From assembly GCA_016713025.1 (NCBI GenBank), contig JADJPZ010000004.1:620001-684000 (forward strand): a DNA stretch of 64,000 bases, given 5' to 3'. This DNA comes from Saprospiraceae bacterium (lineage in GTDB: Bacteria > Bacteroidota > Bacteroidia > Chitinophagales > Saprospiraceae). The stretch's first letter is position 1, and every line of letters begins with the position of its first letter. Shown here piece after piece: positions 19,555 through 28,366 of the stretch. The translations under genes and the position numbers were made by a program. The notes beneath the pieces were generated by a model. It saw only the letters and a program-made list of their open reading frames with translations, made no database searches and had not been told where the DNA came from.

Positions 19555-20693
19555 TTAAGTATAATTTGATTTTTCTGAATTTTTTATATGTTTTACAATC
19601 TTTTGTGCATCTAATGAAATCTCACGTATTTGTCCTGTAGGTGATATCCAGAATCCACAAAAATATAAGCCGTCCTTCCCGAAGTACTTTTGATTATCTA
19701 CTGATACTTTGAGATCTTCAAATCTACTCTTTTCCACTTTTATAAAATTGCCTTCAAAACCTTTATCATAACCTATTGCTGCAACTATGGAATCAAATTT
19801 ATCGTTTTTGCCATCTGTAAATGTGACGGTATTTCTATCTATTTTTTCTATATTTTCAAATATTTTGATATGCCCTTGTTTTATCAACTTTAAAGTCCCA
19901 ATATCCAAAAGTGGTACGGTTTGATCTTTTTGAATTTGCTCCAGCGGCCCGTAAGGCAGTTTTTTTAATCCTAATTTTGTAATATCTCCAGTCAATAAAT
20001 TCATCAATGGAGCATTGAGCTTATCTGCCAATTTTGGTGGTAAAGGTGCCATCAATAAACCTAATTGTAAAATAGGGATACCCATGATATCTCGGGGAAG
20101 TACATTTACCGCTGCTCGGACAGCCATACTTGGGAAAGCACCTTGTTCGTGCAAGTCTATAGCTATTTCACATGCAGAATTGCCAAAACCTACCACCAAT
20201 ACTTTTTTTCCTTTATAATCTTTTCCGGTTTTATACTGGCTACTATGCACAATAGAACCTCCAAAAGTCTCTTGACCATTAAAGTTTATACCACGGGCTT
20301 TCCCAAAAGGACCTGTGGCTATAATGACATACTTGGACTTAATTGTACCTTTGGTGGTTTCAGTAATCCAATGCTCCCCGTCTTTTCTTACAGAAGTAGC
20401 CTCCACATTAAAGATAGGATGTATGTTCATTTCTTTTTGGTAGCTGTCCAAGTATTCTACCACTTTCAGCCTGGCAGGATATCTTTCCACCTCCGTCGAA
20501 AATTTTTTTATGGTAAAGCGGATAACGACTTGTTGGTATGCAGATGTAAACGCTCATAATGATTTCGCCACGGTGTAGCTACCTGATCATGTTTTTCGAT
20601 AATTAAATAATCTATGCCAGCTTTATGTAAACTTCCGGCAGACGCCAAACCTGCTACACTAGCTCCAATAATCAGTACTTTTGCCTCTTGCAT
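19555..20693 (-). pseudogene. Flavin-containing monooxygenase, single-base frameshift
   Basis: Two adjacent frames together make one flavoprotein monooxygenase of about 379 residues. The first part (20693 to 20508) carries the FAD-binding GASVAGLASAG motif and ends in LHTNKSLSALP before a TAA. The second part (reading to 19555) continues with FSTEVERYPARLKVVEYL, holds the NADP-binding GFGNSACEIA and an AAIGYDKGF motif. Adding one pyrimidine after the TA at about 20504 restores a family-typical join, LPYKKFSTEVERYP. The break sits next to a run of seven A. It is either a recent mutation or a sequencing indel. Function would be NADPH-dependent oxygenation of a hydrophobic or sulfur/nitrogen-containing substrate. 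It lies 3 bp from the hydroxylase upstream. Confidence 0.88.
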
Positions 20694-20696
20694 GTT

Positions 20697-21785
20697 CTAA
20701 TTTTTAATAAATTTCAAATGTGAATCATCACAAAAAGGACCTTTCCCACATTCTTTACATTGACAAAGCCTATATTCTCTTTCCTTTCGTATGGTAAATT
20801 TTTGGGGTTGATACTTGGTACCATGGTGAGATCCATCGCAAAATGGCTGTGTTTTGCTATAACCACAAGTGCAGTAGAGATAATCGCCTTCTTTTAAAGT
20901 CAAAACTGCGGGTTCGAGTACCGTTGTTTTTTCAAATATATAATCACTTGACAATTCTGAACCCGGCTTGTCGGATTTTACCAACGGATAAAAAGTGTGA
21001 GCTGCCCATGAATCCTTAGGATCGTTTGGTAAGCCATATTCCGTCGGAAAAGCATGTTTAAAAGTGGCTGTACCAAAAAGCTGATCCCAAATCGAAAACA
21101 TATTTCCAAAATTTCCATTAGGCTGACCAATATCGTCTATTTTAGATACTGCATGATGTGCATGATGAAAAGCAGGAGTGATAAAAATCCGTTCTAACAC
21201 CTTAAGTATAGGCTTGAAGGCCGGTCTTTTGTGAAAAAAACTATCCCAAGTGGCTAGGCTATGCGATGATATCACAATTAATTGCTTCAAGACAATTCCG
21301 ACTGCTACTGGTATAGCTAAACCCAAAAAAGTAGCTATTCCAAGCCACCACACATTGGGCATCATCATGTAGAAATAGATCGTCTCGCGGTAGGAAACCA
21401 AAAAGCCCATTTCCGTCGCTGCATGATGCGGACGATGGTGTTTCCAAAGCCACTTGTATTCATGAGAAGAGCGATGATACCAATATTGTAAAAAATCATC
21501 AACCAATAAAAAAAGGATCAACCCAAGCCAAAATGGTGTGTTTAATAAAATTTTTTCTTTACCAGGTATGATCAGTTTCATCAGCTGAAAAGCTAAAAAC
21601 ATAACTACTGGCTTGGTGATCACCATAAGAAAGAGAGTATTGATCGACTCAACCAATACATCGTCTTTGCTGCGCTTAGAAATGGAAAAATACCCGAAAG
21701 CTGCTTCTATAAGTCCGAAAACAAGCAGAATAGCAAATATAATATATACATGGTTTTCTGCTACTATATTTATCAAATCGCTCAT
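20697..21785 (-). CDS. Fatty acid hydroxylase / sterol desaturase fused to two CDGSH iron-sulfur motifs
   Basis: A 362-residue fusion. Residues 1-270 form an integral membrane di-iron hydroxylase with several membrane helices and the eight-histidine signature: HRSSH (104-108), HHRPHH (116-121) and a later HHAHH near 205. Residues from about 290 on are soluble and carry two CDGSH-type [2Fe-2S] binding motifs, CTCGYSKTQPFCDGSH and CQCKECGKGPFCDDSH, each with the Cys-Cys-Cys-His pattern. The enzyme part would hydroxylate or desaturate a lipid chain or sterol-like ring; the iron-sulfur part might pass electrons to the di-iron site, which is inference. It is the first gene of the minus-strand run and could supply the hydroxyl group that becomes oxidised or sulfated. 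Confidence 0.9.
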   Translation of the reverse strand: MSDLINIVAENHVYIIFAILLVFGLIEAAFGYFSISKRSKDDVLVESINTLFLMVITKPVVMFLAFQLMKLIIPGKEKILLNTPFWLGLILFLLVDDFLQYWYHRSSHEYKWLWKHHRPHHAATEMGFLVSYRETIYFYMMMPNVWWLGIATFLGLAIPVAVGIVLKQLIVISSHSLATWDSFFHKRPAFKPILKVLERIFITPAFHHAHHAVSKIDDIGQPNGNFGNMFSIWDQLFGTATFKHAFPTEYGLPNDPKDSWAAHTFYPLVKSDKPGSELSSDYIFEKTTVLEPAVLTLKEGDYLYCTCGYSKTQPFCDGSHHGTKYQPQKFTIRKEREYRLCQCKECGKGPFCDDSHLKFIKN

Positions 21786-22256
21786 ATATTTTGGCTGATT
21801 ACTTTTTATGCTTTATTTCTTTCTTTTTACATGCCAAAAATACATTATAAAGTTTTAAAAGTCAATTTTCTATATAGTCATAAATTGTTTTCATAACAAA
21901 AGATAATAAATGATAGCATCCACCTATTAAATCGACTTAATTTAATGGATTATTGCGCGCTTTCAAGTTGAGGAACCGAATCAAATGTGATTGTTGTTCA
22001 AAATATCTGCGGCAAAACTCCTCTTTGCTGGATTTGAGAAGGCTGTGGCGCAGTGACCACATTATCAAGATTAGGATAGATAAATCAATAGGAGTTTTCT
22101 ATATTAGTACGGTATCTGAGGTACACGCATAAGACAAATAAAAAAGGCATAAACCAACCAAGATTTATGCCTTTTTCAAGCGCTAATTTGATTATTTTGA
22201 ATGTGCTTTCTTAAAATCGATTAATGGTAAGTACAAACAAAAAAAACATTAGTTTC
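21786..22256. other. Intergenic region, 471 bp
   Basis: Between the hydroxylase gene start and the end of rpmA. It holds one clear terminator (22141-22176). The rest is AT-rich near 21790-21960 and would contain the promoter of the minus-strand sulfatase run, although no strong TAnnTTTG element was picked out. A 41-codon minus-strand reading at 21937-22062 has protein-like composition but no recognisable family, and may be a gene remnant. Confidence 0.5.
22141..22176 (-). terminator. Intrinsic terminator of rplU-rpmA
   Basis: A 13-bp perfect stem, AAAAAGGCATAAA (22141-22153) and TTTATGCCTTTTT (22164-22176), with a 10-nt loop. Read on the minus strand it ends in a U tract and lies 80 bp after the rpmA stop. 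It could also act on the plus strand. Confidence 0.75.
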
Positions 22257-22613
22257 CTATTCTTCTTCAGATGCTGCAGGGGGTGGAGCTACAGGCGCTG
22301 ATTTTGTCGGCGCTGATTTTGCTTTTGCCACTGGAGCTAAGGTTTCTTGTACTTCATTAAGTGCTGGAATGATGCTCACCCAAGTCCTTTCAGACTTTCC
22401 TTTTTTGAATGCTACAACTCCGTCCACTTTTGCATGGATGGTAAAATCTTTTCCTAAGTAGGCATTTTCACCGGCGTGGAATTTTGTTCCTCTTTGTCTC
22501 ACCAATATGTTACCCGCTTCGGCCGATTGACCAGCGAAAAGCTTTACTCCTAATCTTTTGCTTTTACTATCCCGTCCGTTGTCCGAACTACCGACACCTT
22601 TTTTATGAGCCAT
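22257..22613 (-). CDS. rpmA: 50S ribosomal protein L27 with C-terminal extension
   Basis: Ribosomal protein L27, a component of the large subunit near the peptidyl-transferase centre. The first 85 residues are typical: MAHKKGVGSSDNGRDSKSKRL, an LVRQRGTKFHAGENAYLGKD block and a KKGKSERTWVSI end. A further 30 residues, rich in Ala, Pro, Lys and Ser and ending EEE, extend beyond the usual family length. The start is the natural MAHKKG form, with no N-terminal leader to be cleaved. It lies 45 bp after rplU in the standard rplU-rpmA order. Confidence 0.98.
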   Translation of the reverse strand: MAHKKGVGSSDNGRDSKSKRLGVKLFAGQSAEAGNILVRQRGTKFHAGENAYLGKDFTIHAKVDGVVAFKKGKSERTWVSIIPALNEVQETLAPVAKAKSAPTKSAPVAPPPAASEEE

Positions 22614-22658
22614 TATTATTCTTTTTTTAAGTTAATGAATACCTGCCAACACTTCCGG

Positions 22659-22970
22659 TTACGCAGAGATAGAATCAATTTTAATTTTTGTAAAACTTTG
22701 TCTGTGACCGTTTTTCTTCTGGTAACCTTTTCTTCTTTTCTTTTTGAAGACGACCACTTTGTCACCTTTTTGGTTGCCGATGACAGTGGCACTTACTTTG
22801 GCATTGCTTATTACCGGCATGCCTACTTGAACAGAACCATTGTTATCTACCATCAGAACCTGATCGAATGACACGGATGACCCTGCAGCAGCTTCTAACT
22901 GGTGGACAAAAAGTTCCTGACCTTCTGTCACTTTAAATTGCTGACCAGCTATATTTACGATTGCAATCAT
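22659..22970 (-). CDS. rplU: 50S ribosomal protein L21
   Basis: Ribosomal protein L21, 103 residues, binding 23S rRNA in the large subunit. The N-terminus (MIAIVNIAGQQFKVTEGQ) and the basic KKKRRKGYQKKNGHRQ block near the C-terminus are diagnostic. Length is usual. It is the first gene of the rplU-rpmA pair and has a well-formed Bacteroidota promoter 33 bp upstream of its ATG. Confidence 0.98.
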   Translation of the reverse strand: MIAIVNIAGQQFKVTEGQELFVHQLEAAAGSSVSFDQVLMVDNNGSVQVGMPVISNAKVSATVIGNQKGDKVVVFKKKRRKGYQKKNGHRQSFTKIKIDSISA

Positions 22971-23002
22971 TGTGAATAAATTTTAATTTTAAAAAATGAC
23001 CG

Positions 23003-23033
23003 CAAAGGTAAGACTTATTCAATAATTAAACAA
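23003..23033 (-). promoter_or_regulatory. Bacteroidota-type promoter of rplU-rpmA
   Basis: On the minus strand, TACCTTTG (23010 down to 23003) matches the -7 element TAnnTTTG, and a TTG (23033-23031) stands 20 nt upstream, the spacing expected for the -33 element of the primary sigma factor in this phylum. Transcription would begin around 22996. Confidence 0.7.
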
Positions 23034-23049
23034 GTCTTTTAATGTTATT

Positions 23050-23081
23050 TTGAACGCTATCATTGAAAAACTTTATTTTTG
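23050..23081 (+). promoter_or_regulatory. Bacteroidota-type promoter of the gene at 23109
   Basis: TATTTTTG at 23074-23081 fits the TAnnTTTG element, with TTG at 23050-23052 and a 21-nt spacer. Transcription would start about 20 bp before the ATG at 23109. It is divergent from the rplU promoter 17 bp away. Confidence 0.65.
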
Positions 23082-23108
23082 CACTCATATTGTTACAAAG
23101 TTTTCCTT

Positions 23109-23504
23109 ATGCCGGTCATCATTGATAATCCTGTAGTCAAAATTGCTCCTGAAATACTTAAGGATCTTAGCACGTTTACCTATGAAAAAGGTCAGGTGGT
23201 TGTTCATGGATTGACCAAAAAAACAACAGAAACCCAATATATAAGAATTTGGCCTACTACCTTCCTGTTTGACCTGCATTCAGATCACATTAGTGAATTG
23301 ATCTATTATGAAAAAATCAGTGGTTTTCCTATTTGGACAGAGGTACCATCCAATATGGACTACCGTTTTACTTTGATTTTTGAAGGCTTGCCAAAAACTT
23401 GTACAGTCTTTGATCTGACAGAAGTAATACCTCAGAGTTATGGATTTTATGTGCCATCTGTTCAAAGGAATGAACAGGATGTGTACTTTCTGGATTTTAG
23501 CTGA
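23109..23504 (+). CDS. Conserved-looking hypothetical protein
   Basis: A 131-residue soluble protein that I do not recognise. The start at 23109 (MPVIIDNPVVK) is preferred because the in-frame TTG/ATA region upstream lies within the promoter and leader. The sequence has no signal peptide, alternates hydrophobic and charged residues like a beta-rich fold, and includes a WPTTFLFDLHSDH segment and a run ending VYFLDFS. A good promoter precedes it and the codon use looks normal, so it is probably a real gene. It stands alone: rplU is divergent and the GH5 gene converges on it with only 14 bp between stops. Confidence 0.7.
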   Translation: MPVIIDNPVVKIAPEILKDLSTFTYEKGQVVVHGLTKKTTETQYIRIWPTTFLFDLHSDHISELIYYEKISGFPIWTEVPSNMDYRFTLIFEGLPKTCTVFDLTEVIPQSYGFYVPSVQRNEQDVYFLDFS

Positions 23505-23518
23505 TTGGAGAAGCAAGT

Positions 23519-25462
23519 TTACTGCTTAATCAAAACATCACCTTCGATTTTAAGCTGGCCACCCTTCAATTCTACTTTGCCTGATGTCGGATGAGCCAGA
23601 ATTTTGACATTTTTTAAAGTAGTTGTTCCATTTTGATTTAAAAATAGATGGCTGTTTGGGCTAAGTAATGTTATATTGTCTATATTGAGACTATGCCCCG
23701 ATTTGTCGAATATCAGAGGACGAATATCACTTGAGTTTTTCAAATACACTGGTCCGGGATTCTGATTTTTTATTGTCAGATTTTTATTTGGAAAGGCTGG
23801 TAAGTAGTTCAACATCAGCGTATCACCTGTCAATGAAGCAGCAATAAGGATAGTATCACCGGCATTGGCACAGGAGATTTGCTCACGCAATGATCCGGCA
23901 CCAAAATCGCTTTTGTTTGTAACTGATTTCTGACATGTGTTGAAGCTACTTGTTTTCATAGCGGCTGCAAAACAAGAAATCTGAGTACCGCCTGACATAA
24001 ACCCAAACCCATCAGATGCAGAAAACGGATCCCAATAATATCCTGGTATGCCATACGCATTTAGTGCCTTGTGGATTGTGGATACATAATTGCATCTGCT
24101 TTGGGCAGCTGCACCAGTAGAGACGCCATACTCACCCAGCATCACAGGTCGTCTGTATATGTCACTCCACGTTCTGGCTGATTTGATGAGATCTGACAAT
24201 TGGAGGCTATCACTTGAGTTTGATGGAAAAGCGAGACTTGGGAAATAAGATGGTGAAGTCCAGGATAATTGCTGGTGCGTAAAATTGTATGGCTCATACG
24301 AGTGGAAAGTATAAATAATATTTTGGTCATCCAGTGGATCAAATTCGGTCAATCCCTGCATACTGTTCCAGTGATTTCCGCCCATGATAAGGGTAAAAGG
24401 TTTTGTCGTCAGGTTTCTGATGGTATCAACAAGTGCACTCATCACTACTCTTAAATTGGCATTAGTGATGGTATTCTGGGGTTCGTTGTATAGTTCGAAA
24501 AATACTTTGTCCGGGTCGACATATTGGTATCTGTTGATGATTTGAGTCCAGATAGATTGTAATCTCGGAATCTCTGCGAGATAATTTTGATTAGTGAGGT
24601 TGATGCCGTGATGATTGTCAATTATAAGATTGAAATCCAATGCCTGAGACCATACTATGGCACTGTCTACAAGCTGCAATGTTACATGATTGGGATTGAT
24701 GGTGTACGGATGATTTGTAGAAGCTATCTGTTCAAATATGACAGGAAGCCTGTAAGAGTTGAAACCCATGTTTCTGAGTTGTGTTACATTTGCCCTGTTG
24801 TATTTGCCGAATTCCGGATAAGCATTATATGGAATACTCCAAAATGCTTCAAGCCAATTGGATAAATTTACTCCTTTTTGCATTTTTTCATGTCGCGACC
24901 AGGTATCCATAGAAGTTTCAGCCACGATTGGTTTTTGTATAAATTTGATGTCATCAAAATACACTGTGCCTGAAAAAGTGCTGTTTGTAGTTACAGAAAT
25001 ATCAATAGCTGTGACATTGTTCAGCGTATAGTTTGTGCCATTTATTAATGACAAAAGAGGTATTTCTATGACTTTGTAGGCTGTAGTTGCATTTCCGAAA
25101 TAAATTTCGTTACTATACTGAGGATTTCCGTTACTTGTTCTTAGTTTTATACTCAATATTTGGTCGTCAGACATACCTTTATATGCTATACTCAGATGTG
25201 TATTGCCATTAAAATTATGACCGGATGTAGTCCAGTTGGCCATGTCCAATCCAAAACCGGCCCATCCGTTGGCATTGCTGTATTGAAAGCGATAGTGGTT
25301 GTTGCCTTCGTAAGGAGATGAAGACTGAATTTGCATCAATGACCAATTTGTGTTCCCCGTCCAGGTACCAGTGATTTTACTTTGGTTGTCATTGTAGATA
25401 ATATTTTGAGTGTTCGCAAAATTGAAAAAGTGTATAAAAATAATTAAAATAAAATTTTTCAT
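23519..25462 (-). CDS. Secreted GH5 glycoside hydrolase with N-terminal carbohydrate-binding domain
   Basis: A 647-residue secreted glycosidase. Residues 1-18 are a signal peptide. Residues 20-170 look like a jelly-roll carbohydrate-binding domain, with a YFDDIKF end. Residues 190-490 are a GH5 (cellulase-like) barrel: GVNLSNWLEAFW, acid/base Glu near 326 in FFELYNEPQ, HSYEPYNF, and nucleophile Glu near 442 in MLGEYGV. The last 140 residues, starting with a GAGSLREQI-ANAGDTI motif, resemble the N-terminal part of bacterial parallel beta-helix surface proteins. It would cut a beta-linked glucan or mannan outside the cell. No T9SS sorting domain is evident. Confidence 0.9.
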   Translation of the reverse strand: MKNFILIIFIHFFNFANTQNIIYNDNQSKITGTWTGNTNWSLMQIQSSSPYEGNNHYRFQYSNANGWAGFGLDMANWTTSGHNFNGNTHLSIAYKGMSDDQILSIKLRTSNGNPQYSNEIYFGNATTAYKVIEIPLLSLINGTNYTLNNVTAIDISVTTNSTFSGTVYFDDIKFIQKPIVAETSMDTWSRHEKMQKGVNLSNWLEAFWSIPYNAYPEFGKYNRANVTQLRNMGFNSYRLPVIFEQIASTNHPYTINPNHVTLQLVDSAIVWSQALDFNLIIDNHHGINLTNQNYLAEIPRLQSIWTQIINRYQYVDPDKVFFELYNEPQNTITNANLRVVMSALVDTIRNLTTKPFTLIMGGNHWNSMQGLTEFDPLDDQNIIYTFHSYEPYNFTHQQLSWTSPSYFPSLAFPSNSSDSLQLSDLIKSARTWSDIYRRPVMLGEYGVSTGAAAQSRCNYVSTIHKALNAYGIPGYYWDPFSASDGFGFMSGGTQISCFAAAMKTSSFNTCQKSVTNKSDFGAGSLREQISCANAGDTILIAASLTGDTLMLNYLPAFPNKNLTIKNQNPGPVYLKNSSDIRPLIFDKSGHSLNIDNITLLSPNSHLFLNQNGTTTLKNVKILAHPTSGKVELKGGQLKIEGDVLIKQ

Positions 25463-25493
25463 AAAGTTTTGAATTGTCTAAAAGTTACAATTG

Positions 25494-25507
25494 TTACAAT
25501 ATTGTAA
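25494..25507. promoter_or_regulatory. Perfect palindrome upstream of the GH5 gene
   Basis: TTACAATATTGTAA is a 14-bp perfect palindrome 32 bp upstream of the GH5 start, with a related imperfect palindrome GTTACAATTGTTAC overlapping at 25484-25497. The arrangement resembles an operator for a dimeric regulator, but the AT richness of the area makes chance occurrence possible. Confidence 0.35.
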
Positions 25508-25609
25508 TATTTATAACGAATAGTCAATCAATAATCCTACCAAAAAAAAAACTTTGAAAACTAGTTGAAGTTTTTTTAATTAAAAAACAGTTTTTAAAGT
25601 AGGAATGCG

Positions 25610-25617
25610 TACCTTTG
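25610..25617 (+). promoter_or_regulatory. Promoter -7 element of rpsO
   Basis: TACCTTTG fits TAnnTTTG and is the same octamer used by the rplU promoter. It lies 62 bp before the rpsO ATG. No clear TTG was seen at the usual -33 distance. Confidence 0.55.
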
Positions 25618-25678
25618 CGCCGCTATTTACAAATCCATGCGTTTTGTATCATTGGTAACTTAATAAATTAATAAAAAC

Positions 25679-25954
25679 ATGGCAGTTTATTTAACTGAAG
25701 AGAAAAAAAATGAAATTTTTGCCGAGTACGGCGGAAGTGCATCCAACACCGGATCAATCGAAGGACAGATTGCTTTATTCACATTGAGAATTAAGGCTTT
25801 ATCTGAGCATTTAAAGACCAATAAACATGACAACTCTTGCAAAAGAAGCATGTTATCACTTGTTGGTAAAAGAAAAAGACACCTTAAGTATCTAATGCAT
25901 AAAGATATTCAGGGATATAGAAACCTCATTGAAAAATTAGGAATCAGAAAATAA
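25679..25954 (+). CDS. rpsO: 30S ribosomal protein S15
   Basis: Ribosomal protein S15, 91 residues, which binds the central domain of 16S rRNA early in small-subunit assembly. Recognised by GSIEGQIALFTLRIKALSEHL, the HDNSCKRSMLSLVGKRKRHLKYL core and the ending YRNLIEKLGIRK. Length is normal. It has its own promoter element and a strong terminator, and is followed by pnp in the classical rpsO-pnp order. Confidence 0.98.
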   Translation: MAVYLTEEKKNEIFAEYGGSASNTGSIEGQIALFTLRIKALSEHLKTNKHDNSCKRSMLSLVGKRKRHLKYLMHKDIQGYRNLIEKLGIRK

Positions 25955-25967
25955 CTATATAAGTGGT

Positions 25968-25999
25968 AAAAAAGGGCTGAATTGATTCAGCCCTTTTTT
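25968..25999 (+). terminator. Intrinsic terminator after rpsO
   Basis: An 8-bp GC-containing stem GGGCTGAA (25974-25981) and TTCAGCCC (25986-25993) with a TTGA loop, flanked by A6 and T6 runs. It stands 14 bp past the rpsO stop. Confidence 0.88.
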
Positions 26000-26057
26000 G
26001 TTTGTTTTAAAAATATATATTTTGCTGTATTAATTATAACAGATTAAAGATTATCTT

Positions 26058-26095
26058 TATATTTGCAGCGTCAAGGTTCTTCGCCTCCCGAACCT
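26058..26095 (+). promoter_or_regulatory. Promoter element and leader hairpin of pnp
   Basis: TATATTTG at 26058-26065 fits the TAnnTTTG element. Just after the expected transcription start lies an inverted repeat, AGGTTC (26074-26079) and GAACCT (26090-26095), which would form a hairpin at the 5' end of a leader of about 120 nt. A 5' hairpin could protect the message or be a site of self-control, known for pnp in enterobacteria but not shown here. Confidence 0.5.
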
Positions 26096-26194
26096 ATATA
26101 TTTTTAGTCATAATTGTACACTATTGCATTCAGGCATGTGGATTGAATTGTATCCATTATTTTGTTCAAATATTATAATTTAAATTAATTTTTT

Positions 26195-28333
26195 ATGGGA
26201 AATATTATTCCTACACAAACATCATTCAGACTTCCTGATGGTAAGGAAGTAGTCATTGAGACGGGTAAATTGGCCACGCAGGCACATGGTTCTGTAGTGG
26301 TGAAAGTGGAAAATACTATGTTACTTGCCACTGTGGTTGCGAGTTCTGAAGCAAAACCCGATCAATCGTTTTTTCCGTTATCGGTAGATTATCAGGAAAG
26401 ATTTGCTGCAGCAGGTAAGATACCGGGCAATTTTTTCAGAAGAGAGACCAGGCTCTCAGACTACGAGATATTAATCTCAAGGTTGGTGGACAGAGCAGTG
26501 AGACCTTTATTCCCTGATACCTTCCTGAATGAGACCCAAATCATCATTCAACTGATTTCTGGTGACGCAAAGCATATGCCTGATTGTTACGCTGCCCTAG
26601 CAGCATCAGCGGCATTGTCAGTTTCTGATATACCCTTTGACGGGCCTATTTCAGAAGTCAGAGTGGCCAAAATTAACGGAAAATACATTGTAAATCCTGA
26701 AAGAGACCAATTGGCAACAGCTGATCTGGATCTGATCATCGCTGCCACCACCAAAGATGTCATGATGGTTGAGGGAGAAGCTAATGAATGTCAGGAGTCT
26801 GATATAATTGAAGCCATTAAAATTGCTCATGAAGCTATCAAAGTACAATGTGCTGCTCAGCTGACATTAGCAAAAATGGTAGGAGACAAAGCATTGATTA
26901 AGAGAGAAGTGATTGTGCCTGAAGAAGATACAGAACTTAAGGATATGATCAAAGGGATTGCCAAGGATAGATTATTGGTCATTTCTTCCTCTGCATTGGA
27001 TAAGACTTCCCGTAAAAATGGATATAAAGAAGTTGGTAAAGCTGTAAAAGATGCCATCCTGCAACAAAAAGGAGAAGAATACGTAACTGAAAATGATGCT
27101 AAAATATCTGAGTACTTTGATAAACTGAAGAAAAATGTCATCAGGCAGATGGTTTTGGATACCGGCATCAGGTTGGATGGTCGTAAGTGTGATGAAATCA
27201 GACCAATATGGTGTGAAGTAGCTTATTTGCCGGCGGCCCATGGTAGTGCTATTTTCAACAGAGGAGAAACTCAATCCCTTACATCATTGACATTAGGTAC
27301 AAAACTGGACCAGATGATGATAGACAATGCATTGGATAATTATTACGAAAAATTTATTCTTCATTACAACTTTCCCGGATTGTCCGTGGGTGAAGTAAAA
27401 CCAAACAGAGGGCCGGGAAGAAGAGAAGTAGGTCATGCCAATCTCGCAGGCAGATCACTAAAGAAGGTGATGCCTGAAGGCCTGCCTTACACATTGCGTA
27501 TAGTATCTGATATTCTTGAGTCCAATGGAAGTTCTTCTATGGCTACTGTTTGCGCCGGATCATTGGCATTGATGGATAGTGGTATAAAAATCAAATCGGC
27601 AGTATCAGGTATCGCTATGGGTATGATTGCCGAAGGTGGAAGATCAGCTATCCTTTCTGATATATTAGGTGACGAAGATGCTATAGGAGATATGGACTTT
27701 AAAGTAACCGGCACTTCTAAAGGTATCACAGGTTGTCAGATGGATATAAAAGTAGATGGTTTGCCTTATGAGACACTTGAAAAGGCATTAATGCAAGCTA
27801 AGGAAGGTCGTCTTCACATCCTTGGCGAAATGAATAAAACCATTTCAGTACCGGCTGAAGATTTGAAACCACATGCACCAAGGATGGTAGAGGTCGTTAT
27901 CGATAAATCATTTATCGGAGCAGTGATAGGTCCAGGTGGAAAGATCATTCAGGAAATTCAGGCCCGTACCGGTACTATCATCAACATAGAAGAAGTAGGT
28001 GATAAAGGTATAGTGACTATAGCCAGTACCAATGCAGAAGGCTTACAAGGTGCAAAGGAAGCAATAGCAAGAATAGCATTTACGCCTTCAGTTGGAGATG
28101 TGTATGAAGCAGAGGTAGAGTCTCTGATGCCGTATGGAGCATTCGTTAAGTTTTTTGGTCAGAGTGGATTACTTCATGTATCTGAGGTGGATCACAAACG
28201 TATCGAAGATGTCAGCACAGTATTAAAAGTTGGTGACAAGATTCAGGTTAAGATCATCGGTACTGATCCTAAGACTGGCAAACTCAGACTGTCCAGGAAG
28301 GCATTGCTGGAGAATCCCCGAGATAAGCAGTAA
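26195..28333 (+). CDS. pnp: Polyribonucleotide nucleotidyltransferase (PNPase)
   Basis: PNPase, 712 residues, a 3'-to-5' phosphorolytic exoribonuclease in the cytoplasm. Domain order is complete: first RNase PH domain (about 10-145), alpha-helical domain, second RNase PH domain (about 320-545, with RGETQSLTSLTLGT and the catalytic DILGDEDAIGDMDFKVTG segment), KH domain with GPGGKIIQEIQ near 590, and S1 domain (about 625-700, starting VGDVYEAEVESLMPYGAFVKF). Length is typical. It follows rpsO but has its own promoter element and sits between two terminators. Confidence 0.98.
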   Translation: MGNIIPTQTSFRLPDGKEVVIETGKLATQAHGSVVVKVENTMLLATVVASSEAKPDQSFFPLSVDYQERFAAAGKIPGNFFRRETRLSDYEILISRLVDRAVRPLFPDTFLNETQIIIQLISGDAKHMPDCYAALAASAALSVSDIPFDGPISEVRVAKINGKYIVNPERDQLATADLDLIIAATTKDVMMVEGEANECQESDIIEAIKIAHEAIKVQCAAQLTLAKMVGDKALIKREVIVPEEDTELKDMIKGIAKDRLLVISSSALDKTSRKNGYKEVGKAVKDAILQQKGEEYVTENDAKISEYFDKLKKNVIRQMVLDTGIRLDGRKCDEIRPIWCEVAYLPAAHGSAIFNRGETQSLTSLTLGTKLDQMMIDNALDNYYEKFILHYNFPGLSVGEVKPNRGPGRREVGHANLAGRSLKKVMPEGLPYTLRIVSDILESNGSSSMATVCAGSLALMDSGIKIKSAVSGIAMGMIAEGGRSAILSDILGDEDAIGDMDFKVTGTSKGITGCQMDIKVDGLPYETLEKALMQAKEGRLHILGEMNKTISVPAEDLKPHAPRMVEVVIDKSFIGAVIGPGGKIIQEIQARTGTIINIEEVGDKGIVTIASTNAEGLQGAKEAIARIAFTPSVGDVYEAEVESLMPYGAFVKFFGQSGLLHVSEVDHKRIEDVSTVLKVGDKIQVKIIGTDPKTGKLRLSRKALLENPRDKQ

Positions 28334-28366
28334 GCAATCAGTTCTATATAACATAAAAAGAGAAGG

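Noticed and set aside
21937..22062. 41-codon minus-strand reading (MWSLRHSLLKSS start) in the gap before rpmA
   Set aside because: Composition is protein-like and it may be a gene remnant, but no family match, promoter or conservation can be shown.
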